The translations under genes were made by a program, and so were the position numbers. Shown here one piece after another: positions 17,804-25,944 of a stretch of DNA of 34,657 nt; position 1 is the stretch's first letter, and every line of letters starts with the position of its first letter. Location of the stretch: NCBI GenBank assembly GCA_029213075.1, contig JARGPO010000080.1, positions 1 through 34,657 of the forward strand, given 5' to 3'. The notes beneath the pieces are model-generated. The model was not told the origin of the DNA and searched no databases. It saw nothing but the letters and a program-made list of their open reading frames with translations. This stretch comes from Legionellaceae bacterium. GTDB taxonomy: Bacteria; Pseudomonadota; Gammaproteobacteria; Legionellales; Legionellaceae.

Positions 17804-18916
17804 ATGAAAATATTAATTCCAACTGAGCCAGATGATTTTCAAGCTATTTTAGTAAAGATTGCATTAGAGAGACTAGGTCACAAAGTTGTGCTTATTTTTA
17901 CAGCAGACCAACCAACCAGACAAAGAAATTCCGTATTTATCGATAATACCCCTTATAAATGGCAAAGCACTGATGAATATAATTCCATTGCAAATGATGA
18001 CTATGAAGTAGTATGGTGGCGACGTCCTAGGCGCCCTCACATCCCAAACGACATATGTCACCCCGATGACCGCAATTTTATAAACCGAGAAAACTCTCTT
18101 TTTTACGAATCATTTACCTGCAACATGGCACCAAATGCTTGGTGGATAAATACCAAAGAGTCTTCTCGCCGAGCAAATTTCAAATTACTACAACTAAAAA
18201 TAGCAAATGAATGTGGTATGACTATTCCAACCACATTATGCTCAAACGATCCCGATGAAATTCAGAGCTTCATTAACAATAACAATGATACTGGCGTAAT
18301 ATACAAGCCATTATGCTCTAATTTTTGGTTTGAAACTGATGCGGTCAAGATATCTTATACCGCGCAAATAAAACCAAAGGATTTGCCAAGCGACGCATCC
18401 ATTCAGCATACACCGGGGATTTTTCAAAAAGAAATTAAAAAGAAATATGAGCTCCGCGTTACATGCTTTGGAGATTATATAGTCTCAGCTAAAATAAACT
18501 CCCAAAATCATAAAGACGGGATTATTGACTGGCGAGCGATCCGTGAAAAGAAGATGTTAATAGAAGAATATAAGCTACCAACCAGTATCGAATTTAAAAT
18601 TAGAGCCTTTATGCGACAAATAGGCATTGTATTTGGAACTTTTGATTTTATAGTTACCCCTGATGATCAATACATATTTCTTGAGGTTAACGAACAAGGA
18701 CAATTTTTTTGGATAGAAGAGCATAACCCTAAAATTAAAATGCTCGATATATTTGTAAACTTCATATTAAATAAATCGCCACATTTTGAATGGGACAAAC
18801 AACATTCACGACATACTATAAAACAATATAGATCTAAAGCTGAGAAAATATATAAAGAGAATATGGACAAGCATATCTGCTTAAATACAACTGAAATGCG
18901 CATAGCTACGACCTAA
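17804..18916 (+). CDS. graspetide-type ATP-grasp peptide ligase (MvdC/MvdD-like)
   Basis: A 370-residue cytoplasmic enzyme that would use ATP to activate Asp/Glu side chains of the precursor and join them to Thr/Ser (ester) or Lys (amide). The N-terminus MKILIPTEPDDFQ and the VWWRRP block (70-75) match the N-terminal domain of microviridin-type ligases. YKPL (K168) is the ATP-grasp Lys region, followed by FQKEIKKKYELRVTCFGD (207-224), DWR (242-244), FGTFDFIV (D281) and FLEVNEQGQFFWIEE (E294, N296 as metal ligands). GGAG precedes the ATG. It lies between the precursor and the export genes. It is divergent enough that the crosslink pattern cannot be predicted, and the leader lacks the PFFARFL recognition motif of microviridins. 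Confidence 0.82.
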   Translation: MKILIPTEPDDFQAILVKIALERLGHKVVLIFTADQPTRQRNSVFIDNTPYKWQSTDEYNSIANDDYEVVWWRRPRRPHIPNDICHPDDRNFINRENSLFYESFTCNMAPNAWWINTKESSRRANFKLLQLKIANECGMTIPTTLCSNDPDEIQSFINNNNDTGVIYKPLCSNFWFETDAVKISYTAQIKPKDLPSDASIQHTPGIFQKEIKKKYELRVTCFGDYIVSAKINSQNHKDGIIDWRAIREKKMLIEEYKLPTSIEFKIRAFMRQIGIVFGTFDFIVTPDDQYIFLEVNEQGQFFWIEEHNPKIKMLDIFVNFILNKSPHFEWDKQHSRHTIKQYRSKAEKIYKENMDKHICLNTTEMRIATT

Positions 18917-18934
18917 AATTAGCTCCAAATAGAT

Positions 18935-18987
18935 TAGGGCTTGCTAAAAGTATAGGATAGAAAAAAACTAACTTACAATAAGCCCTA
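18935..18987 (+). promoter_or_regulatory. inverted repeat between ATP-grasp and HEAT-like genes
   Basis: TAGGGCTT (18935-18942) pairs with AAGCCCTA (18980-18987) around a 37-base A-rich loop. No T-run follows. It may be a processing or attenuation structure within the operon, or the site of an internal promoter. Confidence 0.35.
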
Positions 18988-19019
18988 GTTTCAGGGATCT
19001 AACCATAAGAGGGATAAGC

Positions 19020-20084
19020 ATGAGAAAATTAATATTATTGTTGGCAATATTTACATCTATATCAGCATGGAGCAAAGTAATTGTTGATGTGTATGGCGTG
19101 GATGAAAAGACCGCCGCACAAATAGAAAAATCTTATGCAAAGCATGTAAGCATTATTGAAAATAAAAAAATGCTTCTTACCGTAAAACATGGCACCAAAC
19201 AATTTGACTCTAAAGAGTTGGATAAATTGAAAAGTCAAAAACTCGCCCTTATCGAAAATATAAAAAAGAAGTGGGGATTTTCTCATGTTGACTTTCAAAC
19301 CATCAACTATTTTGATGGCAAAGATATATATACTACAATTGAAATTGTCCAAGAGACTCAACCTGAAAGGTTAAAGTATATTAATAAACAAGCAAACCAC
19401 ACCCTATCAGAAAAAAATGATGCGATACAAAAAATGCATAAATACTCGCAATTATACCAAGATATTCTAATAACAAATAAATACAATATGCTGGAAAATG
19501 AATGTCCGGTATATCATTGTGCCATGGATTTTTCTCTTCCCGAATTCAAACCACATCTAGTTATGTTTAACAACGCAGCTATTCATGACCAAAAAACTAT
19601 AATTGATACCTTAAAAAACGATCCAAGCTATATTAGGCGTGGAGCAGCTGCTTTTTTAATTGGCCACTTTAGTGACCCTAAACTAATACTGTCAACCTTG
19701 GCGCCGAGTATAAATGATAATGACGCATACGTACGCAATAACATTATGCGAGTTATAGGAGCAACCATCGCCAAGTCAGAAATAACTGACATCAATGCTA
19801 AACCATTTATCGAAATGTTAAATTCACCTCATGTAACAGACCGTAATAAATCGTTATATGTTCTATATGGCATATCCTCTAATAAAAATGGCAAAAAACA
19901 AATTCTCCAATATGGTACAAAACCGTTGTTAAGTCTTCTACGACTTAAGCAACCAAATAATCACAAGATTGCATATTTAATTTTAAGAAGAATTAGTGGC
20001 AAAGAACTAGCTGACACTGATATACAAGGATGGGAAAAATGGGCGAAGGAAACTTCTTCAGACAAGAAGCCGTTAATCACTTAA
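19020..20084 (+). CDS. secreted HEAT-like-repeat protein of the RiPP locus
   Basis: A 354-residue protein with a good Sec signal peptide (MRKLILLLAIFTSISAWS|K), so probably periplasmic. Residues about 20-120 form an alpha/beta, Lys-rich region of unknown fold. There is a Cys pair (ECPVYHC) near 160. From about 190 to 340 there are repeated helical pairs of HEAT type (DPSYIRRGAAAFLIGHF, NDAYVRNNIMRVIGATI, VTDRNKSLYVLYGISS). No catalytic motif is seen. A GAGGG site precedes the ATG. The 3' end overlaps the HlyD gene by 46 bases, so it belongs to the export module. Being secreted and repeat-built, it may be an immunity protein, a chaperone for the peptide or the target-binding partner. It is not a known graspetide enzyme to my knowledge. 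Confidence 0.78.
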   Translation: MRKLILLLAIFTSISAWSKVIVDVYGVDEKTAAQIEKSYAKHVSIIENKKMLLTVKHGTKQFDSKELDKLKSQKLALIENIKKKWGFSHVDFQTINYFDGKDIYTTIEIVQETQPERLKYINKQANHTLSEKNDAIQKMHKYSQLYQDILITNKYNMLENECPVYHCAMDFSLPEFKPHLVMFNNAAIHDQKTIIDTLKNDPSYIRRGAAAFLIGHFSDPKLILSTLAPSINDNDAYVRNNIMRVIGATIAKSEITDINAKPFIEMLNSPHVTDRNKSLYVLYGISSNKNGKKQILQYGTKPLLSLLRLKQPNNHKIAYLILRRISGKELADTDIQGWEKWAKETSSDKKPLIT

Positions 20085-21058
20085 AAAACCAGCCGCAAGG
20101 GGAAGTTTTCGTGAACCACCCCTTGCCATTTAGAACCATCGCCGTATGGTTAAGCTTGGTTATGTTGCTAATTATAATCTTCATAGTATTTGCCGATTTC
20201 TCTGAAAAATATACAGTAAAAGGTTTTTTAAATACCAACAAAGGAATTGCCCATATCTATCCTCCAAAAAATGGAACCATTACTAAATCTAGTGTCTTTG
20301 AAGGAAAACACGTTAATAAAGGAGATGTTTTATTTGCAATCAACACAGGTTATGAGAAAATTAGTACGGAACTAAAACAACATGAGTTTAAACAATTAAA
20401 AAAAAGAGCCGGTATTGTAAAGAAAGAGATTATAAGTAAAAAACTATATTTAAAAGAACTACAAAAACTACTAACTCAAAAATATATTTCATCCGCAACC
20501 TATCAAACAAAACAAGATGAAATTATAAATTTAGAAAGTATCCTTCATCAAATTCAAATGGATATGATCAAATATAAAAAATCCCTCAAGTACACAATTG
20601 TCTCACCTATAAATGGTATAGCTACCAATATCATGTCAGAAATTGGCGAGTATATTAATCCAGACAAACCAATAGTTAATATTTTACCTGATAATAGTAG
20701 GTTAATAGCCCAATTATACGTACCTACATCTAAGTCAGGATTTATAAGTTCACGAGACAAAGTTAGCATTCAATTTGATGCCTACCCATATCACCGCTTT
20801 GGGATAAGCGAGGCAAAAATTCAAAGTATCAGCCAAACTATTTTGACCGATAAAGATGATAATAAGCCAATCAAAGTTAGCGGTCCATATTATAAAATTA
20901 TTGCGAGCCTCGATAAACAAACTATCTCACTATATGGTCGCTCTCGCTATCTACAACAAGGAATGACATTTTCTGCTGTAATTTATGGGTCTAGAAAAAA
21001 AGTTTGGCAATGGATTTTTGACCCACTATTTAACTTCTATGGTGAAATTTGGAAATGA
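20039..21058 (+). CDS. HlyD-family membrane fusion protein (bacteriocin export adaptor)
   Basis: The periplasmic adaptor linking the ABC exporter to an outer-membrane channel. It has a cytoplasmic N-terminus (FFRQEAVNHLK), one membrane helix (about residues 33-55, WLSLVMLLIIIFIVFA), a split lipoyl domain (IYPPKNGTITKSSVFEGKHVNKGDVLFAI and YTIVSPINGIATNIMSEIGEYI) around a short coiled coil, and a beta-barrel end (VSIQFDAYPYHRFG). The N-terminal EVFVNHPLPFRT block is typical of CvaA-like adaptors for peptide export. I chose ATG 20039 because AAGG lies at suitable distance; ATG 20030 is too close to it. It overlaps both neighbours, so translation is coupled. No TolC-like gene is in the window. 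Confidence 0.9.
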   Translation: MGEGNFFRQEAVNHLKNQPQGEVFVNHPLPFRTIAVWLSLVMLLIIIFIVFADFSEKYTVKGFLNTNKGIAHIYPPKNGTITKSSVFEGKHVNKGDVLFAINTGYEKISTELKQHEFKQLKKRAGIVKKEIISKKLYLKELQKLLTQKYISSATYQTKQDEIINLESILHQIQMDMIKYKKSLKYTIVSPINGIATNIMSEIGEYINPDKPIVNILPDNSRLIAQLYVPTSKSGFISSRDKVSIQFDAYPYHRFGISEAKIQSISQTILTDKDDNKPIKVSGPYYKIIASLDKQTISLYGRSRYLQQGMTFSAVIYGSRKKVWQWIFDPLFNFYGEIWK

Positions 21059-23139
21059 ATGGATTAATAAACACTCTCCGTTTTAAGAGCTCACAAAAAC
21101 TTCCTCTAGTCTTACAAGATGAAATAACCGAATGCGGGCATGCTTGTATTGTTATGATTAGTCAATACTTTGGACACAATCTAGATTTGGTCGGGCTGCG
21201 TAAAATCAATAAACCATCGGCTCAAGGCACTACCATGAGCCAAATTAATCAACTATTAAGTCAACTAAAGTTTAAAACCAGGGCCTTAAAAGTACCTCTA
21301 AACGAATTAAAGTTCATCAAAACACCAGCCATTTTACACTGGAATATGAACCACTTCGTAGTGCTAAAAAAAGTAGGTAAAAATAAAGTAACTATCCACG
21401 ATCCAGCAATTGGTATTGTTAAGTGCAGCATCGATAAATTTAGTGAATCGTTCACCGGTATTGTTTTGGAAGTTGAAAAATCAATTGATTTTAAAAAAGT
21501 ATGTTCTAAAAATAAAATAACTTTATATAAAATAATTAAAACCATACCAGGAATTAATCGGTTATTTAGTTATCTTATCCTAATATCATTCTCAATAGAG
21601 ATCTTAGCTATTATTAACCCATTATTTATGCAATACACAACTGACCAAGTATTGGGAACAAATAGTACAAGCAACCTATACACTATTGCTTTTGCATTTA
21701 TTATATTAATATTTATCAACACTATTGCTGAATATACCAGAGAGAGTTTAATTCTTTATACAACAACTAATTTCTCAGAGTCATTCGGATCAAATCTATT
21801 TAAGCATCTTTTAAGTTTATCGACTGATTTCTTTGCAAACCGCCAGCAAGGAGATGTTCAATCTAAATTTCAATCTATTGATCAAATTAAAGAGAAAATA
21901 AGCAACGATTTTATTAATACTTTTTTAGATGGTGTTATGTTTATTCTTACTTTAACTGTCATGATGATCTACAGCCCCATGCTAACTAGTATAATTTTAT
22001 CAACATTAACGGTATTTATTGGTTTAAGATGTGCCTCATATCATTCATACAAAACCCAATCATCGTCATCTATATATTTACATGCAAAACTTGCCAGTAA
22101 TTTTCTAGAAACATTAAGAGCTATAAATCCAATTAAACTATTTCTAAAAGAAAAAATGCGCTTTAACCAATGGCGAAACTTATACATTGAAGCTTTAAAT
22201 TCAGATATCAAAGTTGCAAAGCAACAAATCACCTACAAAATATCTAATCATTTTTTATTTAACATCGAACACATAATTGTTATTTGTGTCGGGGCTAATT
22301 TAGTCTTAGCAAAAAAGTTTTCTATTGGAATGCTCATGGCTTTTCTCGCATATAGGTTAATGCTTGTTCACAAAGCTTCGTCTCTTATTCAAAATATTTT
22401 TGACTACAAATTGTTATCAATCCAATTAAACAGATTAAGTGATATAGCATTTCAAAAGCCAGAGTTAACAATCGATAACCAAAAAATATGCTCTGATGTT
22501 ATAAGTACTATTTCACTAGAAAACATCTCATTTCAATACAATGAATCTGAAAGGCAAATTTTGGACAATATATCTTTGCAGGTAAATCCTGGTGATAAAC
22601 TGGCTATAATTGGAAGCTCTGGTTGTGGAAAATCAACTCTATTGAAAATAATGATGGGTATACTAACGCCAAACTCGGGTAAAATTCTCGTTAACAATCT
22701 TCCGCTTAAAACCTATGGAGTAACAAATTATAGAAACAAAATTGCCGCTGTTATGCAGCAAGACTCGTTACTATCTGGTTCCATCCTCGAAAATATTACT
22801 TTTTTTGATGAAGAAATTAATCTAGATTTAGTATCTGAAGTTACAAAAACAGCAGAAATTTATGACTTTATTTCCCAACTACCAATGGGATATGAAACCT
22901 TAATTGGGGACATGGGATCTATTTTGTCTGGTGGCCAAAAACAAAGGTTGCTGCTAGCTAGGGCCTTATATAGAAAACCAAACATCTTGTTTTTAGATGA
23001 GGCTACTAGTCATTTAGATAACAAAAATGAAAAGCTAATCAGCAATGCCCTTAAATCTCTACATATCACCCAAATTATAGTCGCGCATCGCAAGGAAACA
23101 ATACAAATGGCTGATAGAGTCATAAACTTAACTCCGTAA
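21055..23139 (+). CDS. C39-peptidase-containing ABC peptide exporter
   Basis: An inner-membrane exporter that removes double-glycine leaders and pumps the peptide out. The N-terminal C39 peptidase has Q21, C27 (QDEITECGHAC), H100 (NHFVVLKK) and D116 (IHDPA), a complete catalytic set. A six-helix transmembrane domain spans about 165-430. The ATPase has Walker A GSSGCGKST (K526), signature LSGGQKQR (from L624), Walker B ILFLDEATSHLD (D648, E649) and H-loop H678. Length is 694 residues from ATG 21055, which overlaps the HlyD stop as ATGA. The frame also opens at TTG 21049, but the coupled ATG is more likely. It matches the GG motif of the precursor at 17483, so both ends of the export pathway are in the same operon. 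Confidence 0.95.
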   Translation: MNGLINTLRFKSSQKLPLVLQDEITECGHACIVMISQYFGHNLDLVGLRKINKPSAQGTTMSQINQLLSQLKFKTRALKVPLNELKFIKTPAILHWNMNHFVVLKKVGKNKVTIHDPAIGIVKCSIDKFSESFTGIVLEVEKSIDFKKVCSKNKITLYKIIKTIPGINRLFSYLILISFSIEILAIINPLFMQYTTDQVLGTNSTSNLYTIAFAFIILIFINTIAEYTRESLILYTTTNFSESFGSNLFKHLLSLSTDFFANRQQGDVQSKFQSIDQIKEKISNDFINTFLDGVMFILTLTVMMIYSPMLTSIILSTLTVFIGLRCASYHSYKTQSSSSIYLHAKLASNFLETLRAINPIKLFLKEKMRFNQWRNLYIEALNSDIKVAKQQITYKISNHFLFNIEHIIVICVGANLVLAKKFSIGMLMAFLAYRLMLVHKASSLIQNIFDYKLLSIQLNRLSDIAFQKPELTIDNQKICSDVISTISLENISFQYNESERQILDNISLQVNPGDKLAIIGSSGCGKSTLLKIMMGILTPNSGKILVNNLPLKTYGVTNYRNKIAAVMQQDSLLSGSILENITFFDEEINLDLVSEVTKTAEIYDFISQLPMGYETLIGDMGSILSGGQKQRLLLARALYRKPNILFLDEATSHLDNKNEKLISNALKSLHITQIIVAHRKETIQMADRVINLTP

Positions 23140-23245
23140 ACCTAGTATCTCATTGATGCATGGTCAAGTTTATCACTGTTATATAACCCCTTTTGTTTGG
23201 TTTAATATATTGGTAACAAAAAAGCAACACCATGTGTGCAAATAC

Positions 23246-23274
23246 TTTACAAAAATAAAAATACATACTATATT
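23246..23274 (+). promoter_or_regulatory. promoter of the CGGRYC peptide gene
   Basis: TTTACA (23246-23251), a 17-base spacer and TATATT (23269-23274) form a near-consensus sigma-70 promoter, about 43 bases before the peptide ATG. This implies the small gene is expressed separately from the exporter operon upstream. Confidence 0.6.
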
Positions 23275-23316
23275 TAATATAGTGGAATCCAAAAACCACC
23301 AAGACAGGAGAAAGAC

Positions 23317-23427
23317 ATGACTAATGAACAAATAATTGCTTTAATCGGGGCACCACAAAATTTACAAATAGACATATCCTCTGTCGACCGGACACATATG
23401 ACTATGTGTGGTGGCAGGTATTGCTAA
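23317..23427 (+). CDS. 36-residue peptide ending CGGRYC, possible second RiPP precursor
   Basis: A small open reading frame with a strong ribosome site (AGGAG, seven bases before the ATG) and a near-consensus promoter upstream. The N-terminal part is amphipathic and acidic (MTNEQIIALIGAPQN) and the end is THMTMCGGRYC with two cysteines. It lies 177 bases after the C39 exporter. The GlyGly near the end lacks the hydrophobic spacing of a C39 leader, so it may be matured otherwise or have a different role, for example a Cys-crosslinked or metal-binding tail or a signalling peptide. No enzyme that would modify Cys is in the window. I do not recognise a family. An 8-bp inverted repeat (GGTGGCAG at 23410-23417, CTGCCACC at 23461-23468) spans its stop. 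Confidence 0.6.
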   Translation: MTNEQIIALIGAPQNLQIDISSVDRTHMTMCGGRYC

Positions 23428-23769
23428 TGTTAAGATTTAAAAACTATATTACCAGGAAATCTGCCACCTCATGAATGACCCTCAGCACCCATGTATCATA
23501 TGTGAGATGGTAATATACCTACTACCATTTCAAAAGTAAAACCACCAAGAAATAGCTGATGGCATTTCTTTTGGATGATGTACTCGTGATTGGCAATAAA
23601 AACTTAAATAACACAATCATCAACATTTTTATGATGAATCCAAGGTTACCGACTGCTTAACAGGGATTTGTTGCCCCTAGATTTGTACTATCTTACCCTG
23701 ACCTACTTCCACTTATAAAATAAATCATTTATTCTATATTTTATAATTATAAAAACAATTTGGTTTTAT
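23428..23769. other. 342-base gap without a supported gene
   Basis: After the CGGRYC peptide there are only short open frames without ribosome sites. Small inverted repeats occur: CTGCCACC pairing back into the peptide gene, and AAGAAAT (23548-23554) with ATTTCTT (23564-23570). The last 60 bases before ppk1 are A/T-rich and may hold its promoter, but no hexamer pair is convincing. The region may contain decayed sequence. Confidence 0.5.
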
Positions 23770-25824
23770 ATGAAACCTCTAGACAGTCCAGAGTACTATC
23801 TTAACCGCGAATTTACAGCCTTCGAATTTAACGAGAGGGTTTTAGAGTTAGCCGAAGATGATAAGACACCATTACTAGAAAGACTAAGGTATGTATGCAT
23901 TTGTAGTAATAATCTGGATGAGTTTTTTGAAATAAGAGTCTCGGGTCTGAAAGAAAAAATCGCTGTAGCACCGCAAAAGACTGATTTAGATGGCCGTAAT
24001 GCTGAGGATATTTTTAATCAAATAAGTAAAAGAGCGCATAAGCTCATCAATAAAATCTACAAATTTGTAAATACCAAACTCCTACCTGCCTTACGCAAAG
24101 AAAACATCTATATCTTTGATACTAATGACTGGACCGATGATATTGGTTTATGGGTAAACCATTACTTTAAAAATGAAGTATTGCCAATTGTGAGCCCGAT
24201 AGCCTTAGACTTAGCTCATCCTTTTCCTCAACTATTTAATAAAAGCTTAAATTTTATAGTATCTCTAGAAGGCAAAGATGCATTTGATAGAAATATTAAT
24301 TATGCAATAGTACATGCACCACGAGCACTACCAAGAATGATAAAGCTACCCTCAGAACTATGCGGAGATGGACCTTCTTTTATCTATCTATCTTCTATTA
24401 TTAAAGCCCATATCCATCATTTTTTTCCTGGCATGGAAATTAAAGGTTGTTATTCGTTTCGGATCACTAGAAATAGCGACTTATTTTTAAATGATGAAGG
24501 GGCTGACGATTTGGCTGCAGCTATTCAAAGAGAGCTCTCTTCCCGCCATTATGGGAACGTTGTTCGCCTGGAAATAGATCATAACTGTCCTGACTCTATT
24601 ATCAATTTCCTTTTACATAAATACCACCTACGCTTTGATGATGTCTATCTATGTAATGGTCCTGTTAATCTACAACGTCTTCTTAGTGTGATTAAACAAA
24701 TTAAACAACCGAAACTAGAATACCCGGTCTTTACTCCGGAGTTTCCAATATCAATTAAACACCAACACAATTTGTTTGACGTTCTAGATGAGAAAGACAT
24801 ACTAGTTCACCACCCATACCAAAGCTATAACACCGTAATCGACTTTGTAAAACAAGCGGCCAGTGACTCACACGTTCTTGCTATCAAACAAACATTATAC
24901 CGAACTCACGTTAACTCTATTATGGTTCAATCTCTTGTTGAGGCCTCTCGTTCTGGAAAAGAAGTAACCGCAATTATCGAATTAAGAGCTAGGTTTGATG
25001 AAGAATCAAATTTACGCCTAGCAACTAGACTACATGAAGCAGGTGTTCTTGTTTTATATGGAATAGTTGGCTTTAAAACTCATGCAAAAATGACTTTAGT
25101 CGTGCGAAGAGTCTTAAATAAGCTCAAACCATATGTTCATCTAGGAACTGGTAATTATCACGAACAAACAACAAAGCAATATACAGACATAGGTTTATTA
25201 ACCGCACACCCAGATATAACAGCTGACACACAAAGCATTTTTCAGCAGTTAACTGGGTTAGGTAAAATGGTGAAATTAAAAGAGATTTATCACTCACCAT
25301 TTACCCTTCAAAAACGAATACTTCATCTTATTGCTCAATGTGCCGCTGCTGCTAAAGATGGAAAAGAATCCAAAATCATAATCAAAGTCAACGGATTAAG
25401 CTGTCAAAAAATAATTAGTGCTTTATATGAAGCATCCCAAGCAGGAACCAATATCACTTTAATAATCAGAGGTGTCTGCTGCCTAAAACCCCAAGTTCCA
25501 GGAGTATCTGATAATATCAGAGTAATATCTATTGTTGGACGCTTCTTAGAGCATCACCGAGTGTACTATTTCAAGCATGATGAAGAAGAGAATTATTATT
25601 GTGCTAGCGCCGATCTTATGGAGCGTAATATCTACGCTCGAATAGAAATCATGTTCCCAATTTTAAGTAAGGACTGTCAAAAGCGAATTCAGGATGAGAT
25701 TTTAAAAAATTACTTGAAAGACAACACCAATACATGGGAACTAAAAAAAGATGGTACTTATAAGTCTATCCGCAGTGGTAGCTATTCTGCCCAAAACAAA
25801 TTACTTGAGATCTATGACTCTTAG
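23770..25824 (+). CDS. ppk1: polyphosphate kinase 1
   Basis: It makes polyphosphate from ATP reversibly, at the inner face of the membrane. The 684-residue length and domain order fit the family: N-terminal helical domain (YYLNREFTAFEFNERVLELA, SNNLDEFFEIRVSGLKEK), head domain, and two phospholipase-D-like catalytic domains. H438 in FKTHAKMTLVVRR and H595 in RFLEHHRVYYF correspond to the two essential histidines of the E. coli enzyme. LIRGVCCLKPQVPG and ADLMERNIYARIE are also family blocks. The ribosome site is poor. It stands alone, with no exopolyphosphatase next to it; phosphate uptake genes lie 9 kb away. Confidence 0.96.
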   Translation: MKPLDSPEYYLNREFTAFEFNERVLELAEDDKTPLLERLRYVCICSNNLDEFFEIRVSGLKEKIAVAPQKTDLDGRNAEDIFNQISKRAHKLINKIYKFVNTKLLPALRKENIYIFDTNDWTDDIGLWVNHYFKNEVLPIVSPIALDLAHPFPQLFNKSLNFIVSLEGKDAFDRNINYAIVHAPRALPRMIKLPSELCGDGPSFIYLSSIIKAHIHHFFPGMEIKGCYSFRITRNSDLFLNDEGADDLAAAIQRELSSRHYGNVVRLEIDHNCPDSIINFLLHKYHLRFDDVYLCNGPVNLQRLLSVIKQIKQPKLEYPVFTPEFPISIKHQHNLFDVLDEKDILVHHPYQSYNTVIDFVKQAASDSHVLAIKQTLYRTHVNSIMVQSLVEASRSGKEVTAIIELRARFDEESNLRLATRLHEAGVLVLYGIVGFKTHAKMTLVVRRVLNKLKPYVHLGTGNYHEQTTKQYTDIGLLTAHPDITADTQSIFQQLTGLGKMVKLKEIYHSPFTLQKRILHLIAQCAAAAKDGKESKIIIKVNGLSCQKIISALYEASQAGTNITLIIRGVCCLKPQVPGVSDNIRVISIVGRFLEHHRVYYFKHDEEENYYCASADLMERNIYARIEIMFPILSKDCQKRIQDEILKNYLKDNTNTWELKKDGTYKSIRSGSYSAQNKLLEIYDS

Positions 25825-25944
25825 AGAATTACATAAGGCACAAAACCTCACTCCTATCCCAAACAGTCATAATTAAAATAATAGCCCCTAGACTAGCCAA
25901 CAATTAAAATATAGTATTTAAACTACTATGGATTATGCAATACA

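Noticed and set aside
23559-23660. A 33-codon open frame (MAFLLDDVLVIG...) before ppk1
   Set aside because: It has no ribosome site or promoter and no compositional sign of coding.
25911-25929. ATAGTA/TACTAT inverted repeat before the MpaB-like gene
   Set aside because: Short and AT-only; expected by chance in such sequence, although it lies in a promoter region.
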